Source of the DNA: Neocallimastix lanati (nom. inval.)
Lineage: Eukaryota > Neocallimastigomycota > Neocallimastigomycetes > Neocallimastigales > Neocallimastigaceae
Direction of reading: 5' to 3'
DNA length: 32,000 nucleotides
Assembly: GCA_016946835.1 (NCBI GenBank)
Contig: JACVTC010000102.1
Location: 64,001-96,000 of the forward strand
Shown here: piece by piece, positions 20,437 through 30,556 of the stretch
Position numbering within the stretch: position 1 is the stretch's first letter
How the letters are laid out: each line of letters starts with the position of its first letter
Made by a program: the position numbers and the translations under genes
Notes under the pieces: model-generated
The model's input: the letters and a program-made list of their open reading frames with translations, nothing else
What the model was told of the DNA's origin: nothing
Database searches by the model: none

Positions 20437-21066
20437 TTATTGACCTTTACGATTAAAATCATTTCTAATTTCATCGTAGCAAATACCAATAGCTAACATT
20501 AAGGCAATATCAACGTTTGGAGCAATTTCAACATAGTAATTGTTTTGACCAGTAAAAGCAAGTTTTCCATCAAACTTTTTGTGGATCTTACAGATTAAAT
20601 CGGAACCATGATAAACATGGCATCTAAATCCAATGACATCACATTTCATGTTAAATTTATCAGTTTTACCAGTGGTCTTATTGAAGAATTCAGCTTCACA
20701 GTTCTTTAAAAAAAGAGCACTTTTTGGCTTGACAACAGCAAGAGTCTTGCTATCGCTATCACCTTCATAGACCTTGATGGTTTTCTTTACGGCAAGTAAC
20801 TTATTCTTAAGACTGAATAAAAGTTTTCCATTAGCATCATAAAATTCTTTTTTTCCTCTCATAGTAATAGCCTTTCCCTTACACTTAAAGTAACATACAC
20901 CATTAACATCCTTGATGGAGAAATCATCACCAGTTAATGAAATTATCTTTTCTTTTAACATTAAAACAGTGTTTTCCTTAAGAACAAAGCGATCATCGAC
21001 AGCGACAATCTTATCCTTTGGAGTGACGATTTTTTCGTCCTTCTTTACTGAACTGAATAAACCCAT
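20437..21066 (-). CDS. LOR (LURP-one-related, tubby-like fold) protein
   Basis: An intact 209-residue frame, ATG at 21066 in AAAATGG context. The LOR/DUF567 family has about 200 residues folding as a 12-stranded barrel around one C-terminal hydrophobic helix. Here the strand repeats are visible (VDDRFVLKENTVLMLKEKII; ANGKLLFSLKNKLLAVKKTI; YEGDSDSKTLAVVKPKS; GFRCHVYHGSDLICKIHKKF), as is the central helix VDIALMLAIGICYDEIRND near the end. These proteins are cytoplasmic or membrane-associated, related to Tubby and phospholipid scramblases. The biochemical role in fungi is unknown. It is the only full-length one of three copies in the window; the others are a 5' half (18015-18479) and a 3' half (25936-26292). 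The upstream 60 bp is an (ATTTT)n run, unusual for a coding start but common here. Confidence 0.92.
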   Translation of the reverse strand: MGLFSSVKKDEKIVTPKDKIVAVDDRFVLKENTVLMLKEKIISLTGDDFSIKDVNGVCYFKCKGKAITMRGKKEFYDANGKLLFSLKNKLLAVKKTIKVYEGDSDSKTLAVVKPKSALFLKNCEAEFFNKTTGKTDKFNMKCDVIGFRCHVYHGSDLICKIHKKFDGKLAFTGQNNYYVEIAPNVDIALMLAIGICYDEIRNDFNRKGQ

Positions 21067-23633
21067 TTTATTTAAGTATAAAAATTTATTTTATTTTATT
21101 TTATTTTATTTATTTTATTTTAGTTATTTTTATTTTATATGTATTTAAACTTTTATTTTTAAATGTTAAAAAAAAAAAATTAAAAAAAATTTCAATACAT
21201 TTATATAGATAAAAAATTTTTTTTCTTTTTTAAAAATTTAATTTGTGTTACCTTAATATATTTTTAAGAGATGATAAGCCAATAAACATGTAATATTTTT
21301 TATTAATTTAATTTTTTGTACTTTTTTTTTTGTTGTATACATTTAATAAAAAATTAATAATTAAAGTTTGTATATATTTAATAAAAAATTAATAATTAAA
21401 GTTTTAATTTATGTTAATTCTGTATGAAAAATTATATTAAAAAAAAAAGGTTTAGATAACAAGAAAAAATAAAAAAAATAAAAATAAAAAATAAAAAAAA
21501 AAAAAAAAATAAAATAAAATATAAAATATAAAAATAATATTATCAATATTAATTTAAACAACTTTATAATATATATATATATTTTTTTTTTAATTTAATT
21601 TTAATGATATAATAGAATGTTTTAAATTGCCTTTTTGTTTAAATATTTGATATTTAGTAGTATATATTTATTACGCCCTTTTTTGTAATTCAAGACTATA
21701 ATGCATATCAAAAATAATAAATTTCCAAAAAAAAGATCTTTTTAATAATAAATGTAACCACTTTTATTTTATTTTTATTTTTTATTATTTACTATATATA
21801 TAACCTATATATATATCACCATTATTACAAAATAAATAAATAAAAAATTGATATTTAATATACTATATATAATATGCTTTTCCTTAAATTTTTTATTTAT
21901 TATTTTTTTATTTATTTATTCGTTTATTTATAAATATTTAAATGAACAAGTACTGTTTAAATAAATTAGTTTTTATGTTACATTGTGTAACGTATATATA
22001 AAAAATTTTTATTAATAATTGATATGAAATGAAAATAAAAACCTTAATTATTAATAAATTATTTTATTAATAATTACATAAAAATAAATCAATTAATCAC
22101 TTGATTAATTATCGTATGATTTATAAAATGATCCAGAAATAACGTGATATAAGATAAATTTATGTAATATCATAAATTCTCTAAAAATACATAAAATTAA
22201 TGTAAACATAAAATTTATAACATAAATTTTATGTTATGTAAATATGTAAATAATTTATAAATTAATAAAGTTTTATTTTATTTCATTTTAATTATTTTAT
22301 TTTATTATATTTTTATTATATTTTTATATGTTCTAATTATTATAAATATTTTATTATTTATATTATACTTTTTAATTCTTATTATTTTAAAATAGTTTAT
22401 AATTAAAGAGTATTATATAAAGAATACTTTTTCTTTATATTTATTTTTTGTAATTTTGCAGTTTTGCAAATTGCCATTCATGCAATTCAAATAGTTAAAA
22501 TTATAATAATAAATTGCCAAAATAAATATATTTTATTAGTAAAATTAATTTAGTAATATTTAATATGAAGTTATAAGAATTATTAGTTATTTAAATAAAT
22601 TTTAATTATAAAATAAATAAATAAATATTTAATAAATAAGTAAATAAAATTATATTATATTAATAAATTTCATAAATAAATTATATAACTTCTCCCAGTA
22701 AGAGAGTGAACCAAGGTGTACTTTATCATAATTATTATTAAATTAATTGAAAAACATTTTAGGTAACTTAAAATATTAGTCAATTAAATTAAATATAAAA
22801 AAAAAAATAAATTAAAAAAAAATTTTATTTTTAATAATAAATTATGAATATGCAAAAAAAAAAAAAAAAACAATAAAATTCTAGACAAAAATAATAGAAG
22901 AGAAAATAGGAGAAAAAAAGAAAACCAAAAAATAAAACTTTCAACTCTATTATTTTATTAATAAATATAATTACATATCTATATATATATTTAGTAAAAT
23001 ATAGCAAAAAAAGAAATATAATTAAAAAGAAATGTAGTGAAAAAAGGAATATAATATAAAAAGGAAATTAATTAACATAAATTAATATATAAAATAATTA
23101 TATATATATATTTTTTAATAATTTATGTTAAAAAAATATAATTATTTTTATTTTTATATCTATTTTTATATATTTTATTCTTTTTTTTTTTTTCTTTTTA
23201 CATGTTTTCATAATTCTTATTGATGGAATTTAATCAAAAAAAAAAAAAAAAAAAGGTTAACAATAGCATAATTTTATTTCATTTACATATTAAATATTAA
23301 GCATAATTAAGCATATATAATTTGGCTTTTTATTTTTTTTTTTTTTTTTTTTAAATTCAATATTTAATTATTTTATTATTTTATTACTAATATTTTTAAA
23401 AGGAAGATTTATTTAAATATTATGTAATAAGTATATGAATAGTGCCATTAAAACACACAAAAATATACGAATTCTTTATCACACTTCAATATTATAATCA
23501 TAAAAATTATAATTTTAGGCTGTCTACAATATTTTACTCTAAAATTTTATTTGTTAAATTTGGATAAATAAAATTAATTATATTCATTCAAATTAATTAA
23601 ATAAAATAAAATTTTTAGATATATGTTAAATAT
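21067..23633. other. A/T-rich spacer, mostly empty
   Basis: About 2.6 kb with (ATTTT)n at 21085-21120, a 35-bp tandem duplication at 21335-21404, many A and T runs, and no clear gene. A small less A/T-rich patch at 22680-22730 reads on the minus strand as DKVHLGSLSYWEKLYNLF, possibly a coding relic, but I cannot assign it. Confidence 0.6.
21335..21404. repeat. 35-bp tandem duplication
   Basis: GTATACATTTAATAAAAAAT plus 15 more bases occurs twice head to tail (21335 and 21370) with a single C/T difference. Confidence 0.85.
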
Positions 23634-23800
23634 GCTAGTAGATTTAATAAAGATAAAGTTGTCGATGTGAATAATTGTATTTTTATCTACAGAAACTTTA
23701 GTATTCAATGTGATATTGAATATATAATAAAAAAAAAAAAAAATAAAAAATAATTTCGTCTAGAGAAGCATTATTAAAAATACATTTATTTGTTCTAACG
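23634..23800 (+). pseudogene. Decayed fragment of the 24781-type secreted-protein gene
   Basis: Translation from 23634 gives ASRFNKDKVVDVNNC then RNFSIQCDIEY, matching AVRFNKDKTIDLKYC and VEFSIHCEIYY of the 24781 gene at both Cys positions. Further similarity (FV then a stop, then IIKNTFICSND) may continue to about 23800. No start or leader remains and an A run interrupts it. Confidence 0.65.
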
Positions 23801-24050
23801 ATTATTATGAATAATCTAACCTTAAATTTTATTAATTTAAAAAAAAAAAAAAATTATTTTATATTTTTCTTTAAATTTTCAAAATCTTCTAAATTTGAAA
23901 GAAAGTTTCTTTATAATACTTAATTATTATTAATAAAATTTTTATTAATATTTTTTTACTTATTTTACATATCGCGTATCTAAAACTTCAGAAACGTAAT
24001 TATTCAAATTGAACAAATATATTTTAAAGTTAATTATTAAAAAAAAAAAA

Positions 24051-24505
24051 AAAATAAAATAAAATAAAATAAAATAAAATAAAATAAAATAAAATAAAAT
24101 AAAATAAAATAAAAAGTAGAATATTAAATAAGAAAGTACAGATTGAATAAAATAAAATAAAATAAAATAAAATAAAAAGTAGAATATTAAATAAGAAAGT
24201 ACAGATTGAATAAAATAAAATAAAATAAAATAAAATAAAATAAAATAAAATAAAATAAAATAAAATAAAATAAAATAAAATAAAATAAAATAAAATAAAA
24301 TAAAATAAAATAAAATAAAATAAAATAAAATAAAATAAAATAAAATAAAATAAAATAAAATAAAATAAAATAAAATAAAATAAAATAAAAAGTAGAATAT
24401 TAAATAAGAAAGTACAGATTGAATAAAATAAAATAAAATAAAATAAAATAAAATAAAATAAAATAAAATAAAATAAAATAAAATAAAATAAAATAAAATA
24501 AAAAA
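24051..24505. repeat. Compound minisatellite: (TAAAA)n with three embedded 34-bp units
   Basis: About 70 copies of the pentamer TAAAA are interrupted by three identical 34-bp units beginning AGTAGAATATTAAATAAGAA at 24115-24148, 24178-24211 and 24391-24424. A fourth, diverged unit lies at 27396-27427, again flanked by TAAAA repeats. Confidence 0.95.
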
Positions 24506-24780
24506 TTAAAAAAAAAAAAAAAATACACTATTATTGTATTTTTAACTAATTATTGTTTTTGGATTTATTTAAATATTTTTGGTTTTGTTCAGAAATTAAT
24601 TATAAAAAAAAAAAGTATAAATACTTTGAAACTTAGTTTAAAAAAAAAAAAAAAATTATTTTATTTTTATAATTATTAATACATTTTAATAATATTATAT
24701 AAAATTTTTTTATTATACTAAAAAGAAAAAGGAATAAAAATAAAAGTATAAAACGGTAAAAAACAAAAAACGGAAAAAAA

Positions 24781-25530
24781 ATGAACATTATATATCTTGT
24801 CTTAACTTTAATTTTTTCTATTTTGGGCTTTGCAAATGTAGTTATATATAATAATTATGATAACGGTCTCACGTCAATAATTTATAGTAATTCATTACAA
24901 TTTATTGTGGAAGATGCCGTTAGATTTAATAAAGATAAAACTATCGATTTGAAATATTGCCAACTTGACTATGTTGAATTTAGTATTCATTGTGAAATTT
25001 ATTATACTGTTGAATTCGTTTCCAGTTTTTTGATATCTAAAAAATCTCAAAAATGCAGTGGAACCATAGATCTTCTTTTAAATAAAAATGATAATGAAGT
25101 GAAAGAACCCTATGATATAAAAAATATATTTTTTTTTGGATAATAAAAAGCAGTATACTGGTATAGCTGGAAAAGTTAGATATAGTGACTTACGAAAAAT
25201 TGGAGAATCAAGTAATAAATTAAACGATCAATGGTAAAAATCTAATTGTATCATAAAGGACTTAGTCCGTTACATTCCCACTACAAAGAAAATATTCATG
25301 GGTGAAAGAACTATATAATAGGGTATATAAGAAATTGAAACTTAAAAATTTTAAAGAAATTATTGAAATCTATTGATCTCGTATCGGAGAAAAGCAAGAA
25401 GTCAAAGGAAAAAATTATGGAAAATGTAAATTCATCAAAACAAATTGTTACACTAAACATGATACAGATTTTACTTCTTAATTAGAAGTCAAGTCACAAA
25501 TTAAAATAATTGTCAACTCTAATCACTAAT
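24781..25530 (+). pseudogene. Small secreted Cys-containing protein gene, frameshifted and with in-frame stops
   Basis: The ATG at 24781 gives a signal peptide (MNIIYLVLTLIFSILGFANV) and about 100 residues with FNKDKTIDLKYC, FSIHCEIYY and SQKCSGTIDLLLN, ending at TAA 25141-25143. Just before this is a T9 run (25129-25137). One T fewer would continue into LDNKKQYTGIAGKVRYSDLR to a TAA at 25235-25237, then onward in the same frame with another stop at 25316-25318. Beyond that, coding-like pieces (RIGEKQEVKGKNYGKCKFI; KTNCYTKHDTDFTS) with further stops reach about 25530. So the gene was longer, about 240 residues, and has decayed from the 3' side. Family unknown; a second decayed copy lies at 23634. 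Confidence 0.6.
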
Positions 25531-25935
25531 TTTAGTATTAATTTATTGCTATTATCAATACTGTAGAAATGGCACATCTAATTGTATTTGATTTATTTTA
25601 TGTTAAATTTATCTTACACCAATTATGTCCCTAAAAATTAATTATTAATTATGATTCACAATTTATTTATTTTTTTTTTTTTTTTATAAAAATTTATTAT
25701 TTTATTTATTTTTATTATTGAATAATTAAATAATTAATCCGATAAATTTGGTAGATTATATTCGAAATAATGTAACACAAAAATCTTGTTTTATTTTTAT
25801 TAATTTTATATCGTCAAATCATATCATGGAAACTTTAAAAATGATTACTCTTAAAATGCATCTAAATCATAAAAATACACATAAAACTTTAAAAATATCG
25901 TTCTTTTCGAATGAATAAAATTAAATTTATAATAA
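25531..25935. other. Spacer between two gene relics
   Basis: A/T-rich, with a T run at 25671-25685. No coding signal recognised; the missing 5' half of the LOR copy downstream is not here. Confidence 0.55.
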
Positions 25936-26292
25936 TTTTCTAATGCTGACAAGGACGACAAAAAAACTCTTGCCAGCATCACTCCAAAGACTTCTATTAA
26001 TTCAAGAAAATATATTATTTCCTTTTATAATATTGCCGCTAAAAAGGAAGAAACTTTGGATATGAAATGTGATTTCTTTAGTCACTCTTGTGGTATTTTC
26101 TATGGTAAAGAAAAGGAAGGTTCACCAATGGTTTGTAAAATTGTTAAAAAAATAGACGCTAGAAGTTTTTTAACTAATAAAGATAACTATTATGTGGAAG
26201 TCGCACCTGGTATTGATGCAGCTTTAATGGTTGCTATAGCTATTTGTTTCGATGAATTAAAGAATGATGACAGTCGTGATAAGAAATATTAG
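25936..26292 (+). pseudogene. LOR protein, 3' half only
   Basis: Open from 25936 to TAG at 26290-26292 with no start codon near the front. The frame begins NADKDDKKTLASITPKTS, matching YEGDSDSKTLAVVKPKS of the intact LOR protein, and continues through MDMKCDFFSHSCGIFYG and VEVAPGIDAALMVAIAICFDEL, the central helix. The first internal Met (26056) would give only the last 78 residues. About 95 N-terminal residues are missing, so this is a 5'-truncated copy. The retained half is well conserved, which points to recent loss. Confidence 0.82.
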
Positions 26293-26814
26293 ATTTAGTT
26301 ATAAACTAATATTACAATATACAAAATATATACGTAGTTGTACAATAACAATTTTAAATTTTATCGCAATTTTTTTTTTTAATTCAAGAAAAAAAGAAAT
26401 TAATAGCTTCAGTCTATCTTATAAATAATATAATATAATTTAATTTAATTTTTTTTCCAACTTTATAATACTATAGATATATTTATCTGTATAGTTTTAA
26501 TTTATTAGTTTTTATATAAACATCGTTTTTTCTTTTTTTTTTTTTTTTCTTTAGTAAATAATAATAAAAAAAATAATTTCAAAATTTCAAAATTTCGCGA
26601 AATGTACTAGAGTATTAACGATTTTTTTTTTAAAAAAATTATTTATAAAAAAAAAAAATATACAACGTTAGTACTACTCTAACAAACAAACAAACATATT
26701 CAAAATTCTTAAATCATAAAACCAATGAAATAAAAAAAAAATAATAAAATAAAACATTTAAAAAGAAATAAAATATAAAAACATTATTAAAAAAGTAATT
26801 ATTATTATTATTAT
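26293..26814. other. A/T-rich spacer
   Basis: Holds a T10A7 block at 26632-26648 and small imperfect inverted sequences around TACTAGAGTATTAACG (26604-26619) and GTTAGTACTACTCTAAC (26666-26682). No gene seen. Confidence 0.55.
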
Positions 26815-27249
26815 TTAATTAGTTTTTATGTGTTTTTTTATTAAATATTTTATTATTGATAGTTTATTGAAGTAGCATGCAGTCAATATCAAGCTCATAT
26901 CATTTTTATCTTTATAATTTATATCGGCACCATTTTCAATTAAATATTCAATTATTTTCAGTGAATTATCACTTTTTAATTTACATAAAATATTTAATGG
27001 TGAGTTCCCAGTTGAATTGGATATATTTGGTTTTGCTCCTTTATTTATTAAACATTTTATTATCTCAAAATTTTCTTTTTCACAAGCAATAGTTAATGGG
27101 GTGTCCCCAATTTCATCTACAATATTAACGTTAGCACCTCTTGTAATTAAATTTTTTACTTCTTCTCTACAATTATTTTTACAAGCATTAATTAAATCTA
27201 AATCCAAAATTTTATTATCATTTTCATAATTATATTCATCATATTCATC
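26815..27249 (-). pseudogene. Ankyrin-repeat protein, C-terminal piece
   Basis: The frame opens at 27249 without a methionine start (DEYDEYNYENDNK, acidic) and runs to TAA at 26815. It contains about four ankyrin repeats: LDLINACKNNCREEVKNLIT, GANVNIVDEIGDTPLTIACE, KGAKPNISNSTGNSPLNI and NGADINYKDKNDMSLILTAC. The TPL.(I/L)A and GA.(I/P/V)N turns are typical. The series ends abruptly after IIKYLIKKH. Ankyrin proteins are protein-interaction scaffolds and form a large family in gut fungi. Lacking a start, this is either the end of a longer broken gene (see 27573-28061 and 29016-29465) or an isolated fragment. Confidence 0.72.
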
Positions 27250-27395
27250 TTATTCATCATATTAATATATATATATTTATATATTTAATTCAATTAATTA
27301 TTATTATAGTATAAATAAACAAATTTAATATTAATAATAATGTTATATTAAAATATAAAAAATTTTCTTTTTAAATAAAATAAAATAAAATAAAT

Positions 27396-27427
27396 AGTAG
27401 AATATAAATACAAAGTACAAATTGAAT
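27396..27427. repeat. Fourth, diverged copy of the 34-bp minisatellite unit
   Basis: AGTAGAATATAAATACAAAG plus AATTGAAT resembles the three 24.1-24.4 kb copies and is also embedded in TAAAA repeats. Confidence 0.75.
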
Positions 27428-27572
27428 AAAATAAAATAAAATAAATAAATAAATAAATACCTAATTGAATATTACTTAATGAATTATTTAAAATAGTTTC
27501 TGAATCATAAATATAATCTTAATAATTAAAATATTAGATGATTAATGAATATTATTTTTTTATTAAATAAAA

Positions 27573-28061
27573 CTACATATAATAATATATTATTATATAT
27601 TTGTAATAAAAATTTAAATACATACCTGAGTGAAAAAAGTTACTGAATAAAAAATTTATGATACTTTTACAATAATTACAATAATTAAGAAAATTTAAAA
27701 CTATAATTTTAATATGTAGAACTACAACATTTTCTTTTATAAAATTTTTGATATCATTCTTCATTAAAAAAGAATCAAATTCTTCTTTATCCTTTTCATT
27801 TATAATTAATTTCATTTCATTTTCATTAACATATTTCAAAATTAGTTCCACAATTTCGACACAATTTTTAGAAATAGCCAAATTTATTGGACATAATCCA
27901 TCTATACTAATTTGATTAATCTCCAATTTTTTATTAACTTTATTAGAATACTCCATAATTAACTTAACCATATCAATATTTTTATAATGTATAGCCCATA
28001 AAAGTGAAGTTTCATTAAATATTTTATAATTAATATTTAATGGAATATTGATATTAATATA
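27573..28061 (-). pseudogene. Ankyrin-repeat protein, middle piece
   Basis: Open from 28061 (after TAA 28062-28064) with no start codon at the front. Ankyrin-like repeats: NETSLLWAIHYKNIDMVKLI, then SIDGLCPINLAISKNCVEIV and ELILKYVNEN. After FLMKNDIKNFIKEN the sequence turns hydrophobic and A/T driven (IIIYYY end), which looks like readthrough into non-coding DNA up to the stop at 27573. It probably belongs to the same ancestral gene as the pieces at 26815 and perhaps 29016. Confidence 0.6.
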
Positions 28062-28678
28062 TTAATATAATAAATTTTTGAAACTAAAATTTATTATATT
28101 ATAAAGTAAAATAAAATTAAACTTTTTAAAAGATATATATTCACACAATAAAATACTTTTAAATAATAAATTAATTGTATTATATTAGTTAATTAAATAT
28201 TTATATATCTTACTTTAATATATCAACTATACCGATTAAAATACAAATAATAAATTTTAAAAATAACTTTTTAAATTTCAAATAATAAATTATTGAATGA
28301 ACATTTTTAATTTCAAATAATAAATTATAGAATTAGCATTTTTAATTTCAAATAATAATGTACATTAATTCTATATTACCATATATTTTTTATTTTGATT
28401 AAAATATTAAAATATTAGTGAATATTATTATTTATTACATTTTATAAAATAAAAATAATTAAAATATATTTATTTATATAAATTATTACTATTAATAATT
28501 GATTGAATAATATTTTTTATATTGCTAAAGACTCCTTTTTATCAAATTGCATATTAATATATATTTAAATATATTATTTAAATAGACTTTTTTTTTTGGA
28601 AGTATTCTCTTTAAAATTATACTCTTTATTTTTTTTTTTATAAATATTTTACTAAAAAATTTATTTTTTTTATATTAT

Positions 28679-28720
<42 letters not shown>

Positions 28721-29015
28721 GTTTATTTTTATTCTTATTTTATTTATTTTTAATAGTATGCTTTAGATTTAAATATTGTATTATGTTAACAATTTTATTA
28801 TTATATTTATATTTATAAACATATATAAACCATAAATAAAACATAAATAAAGTATATATCATAGATAAATATAGCCACATTAATAATAAATAATTTTGGT
28901 TACTTTGATTTTTATAAAGAAAAGCTTTAACTAAATTTAATAAAATTAATGTAACAATATAGTAAATTTATATGAAAAATTTTAATATATATATATTTTG
29001 AAATTATATATATCT
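28062..29015. other. A/T-rich spacer with 35-bp tandem repeat and long T run
   Basis: About 950 bp. Has the tandem repeat at 28270-28360, a T run of about 39 at 28681-28719 and no gene. Confidence 0.6.
28270..28360. repeat. 35-bp tandem repeat, about 2.5 units
   Basis: TTTCAAATAATAAATTAT recurs with the Cs at 28279, 28314 and 28349, i.e. an exact 35-bp period, with variable bases after it. Confidence 0.8.
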
Positions 29016-29465
29016 TCAAAAAATAAAATACTTTAAAAATATTCTTTGATTTATCATAATAATCAAACAAATATTAATATAATATTCACTTGAATATAAT
29101 ATCTCATAATTATTCTTTTTTAGAGTGTTAATATAATTTTCTATTTTTTCCACCATTTCAAATCTAGATTTAAATTTAAATTTATTTAGGTTTTGATTTA
29201 TTTGAGTGGTTAATTTGTTACTAACAAAGTATAATTTTATTTTATCAATGTTATTAGTGCATTTCTTAATTTTAGAAAGTACATTATTATATTCTTTTGA
29301 TAAGATACTTGATCCATGATTTAAAATATATTTTATATTATAGATCATAAATTTATCATCAATTGTATCGGTAACGAATTGAAACTTTCTTCCAATATTT
29401 TTATAACTTGTAAATTCCGAAGTTTCAATGTCAGTATCAAATAAATCAATAGCATAATTGTTCAT
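29016..29465 (-). CDS. Hypothetical protein, possibly N-terminal domain of the ankyrin protein
   Basis: 149 residues with ATG at 29465. Soluble, Lys/Asn/Ile-rich and probably helical (SKIKKCTNNIDKIKLYFVSN; NQNLNKFKFKSRFEMVEKIE). The last about 20 residues (YYINICLIIMINQRIFLKYF) may be real or readthrough. No family recognised. It stands upstream of, and on the same strand as, the two ankyrin pieces, so it may be the original 5' part of that gene, but no sequence links them across the 950-bp gap. Confidence 0.5.
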   Translation of the reverse strand: MNNYAIDLFDTDIETSEFTSYKNIGRKFQFVTDTIDDKFMIYNIKYILNHGSSILSKEYNNVLSKIKKCTNNIDKIKLYFVSNKLTTQINQNLNKFKFKSRFEMVEKIENYINTLKKNNYEILYSSEYYINICLIIMINQRIFLKYFIF

Positions 29466-29875
29466 TCTTCCTGCCTTATTTCTATTTAATAAATATTCAT
29501 TAGATTAAAGCTTTAAAAAAATAAAATATTTCATCATACATTTTAAACGTTTTATAATATATAATTAATAATAATTTTACATATATATAAAAATAAGTAT
29601 TAATAATTTATAAGATGTAAAGGATAATAATTTAAAATATAACTATTAAAATTAAAAATAATTAAAAAATAATTATTATAAAGATTAAAAAATATTATCT
29701 AAATAATTAATTGATCATTTTACACCTTTTAATTCCTTGCGCAGTACTTTAAAAAATCTTAAATTACTAATAATTTTTTTTTATAAAAGAAATATTTATA
29801 AATAATCCATTAAAAAAAAAAAAAAAAAGATGAGGACATCATAAAAAAGGGAGTTAAAAGTAGCACAAAGTTAAG
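29466..29875. other. A/T-rich spacer
   Basis: No gene. A short less A/T-rich patch at 29829-29880 reads DEDIIKKGVKSSTKLR on the + strand and then stops; too short to assign. Confidence 0.5.
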
Positions 29876-30520
29876 ATGATTTTAGGTGATATCTATTTTT
29901 TTTTATTTTTTATTTTATATTTTTATATTTTTATATTTTTTATTTATATTTTTTATATTTTATATTTTATATTTTTTATTTTTATATTTTTTTTTTATTT
30001 TATATTTTATATTTTTATTTTTTATTTTTTATTTTATGTTTTATATTTTTTTTATTTTTTTTTTATTTTATATTTTTTATTTTTATTTTTTATTTTTTAT
30101 TTTTTTTTATTTTATATTTTATATTTTTATTTTTTATTTTATATTTAATATTTTATATTTCATATTTTTTATTTTTTATTTTATATTTTATATTTTTTTT
30201 TCATTTTTTTTATTTTTTATTTTATATTTTTATATTTTTATTTTTTATATTTTATATTTTTATATTTTTTATTTTATATTTTTTATATTTTATATTTTAT
30301 ATTTTTTATTTTTATATTTTTTTTTTTATTTTATATTTTATATTTTTATTTTTTATTTTTTATTTTATGTTTTATATTTTTTTTATTTTTTTTTTATTTT
30401 ATATTTTATATTTTTATTTTTTATTTTTTATTTTTATTTTTTTTTATTTTATATTTTATATTTTTATTTTTTATTTTTTATTTTTTTTTTTTTTATTTTA
30501 TATTTTTTATTTTATATTTT

Positions 30521-30556
<36 letters not shown>

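Noticed and set aside
22680-22730. Less A/T-rich patch as a gene or tRNA relic
   Set aside because: No cloverleaf seen and only about 20 protein-like residues; not enough to call.
24051-24505. CRISPR-like array (repeat and spacer)
   Set aside because: The regular part is a pentamer microsatellite and the spacing of the 34-bp units is irregular; there are no distinct spacers.
29876-30148. 90-residue Phe/Tyr/Ile frame
   Set aside because: Low-complexity T/A tract; the frame ends by chance.
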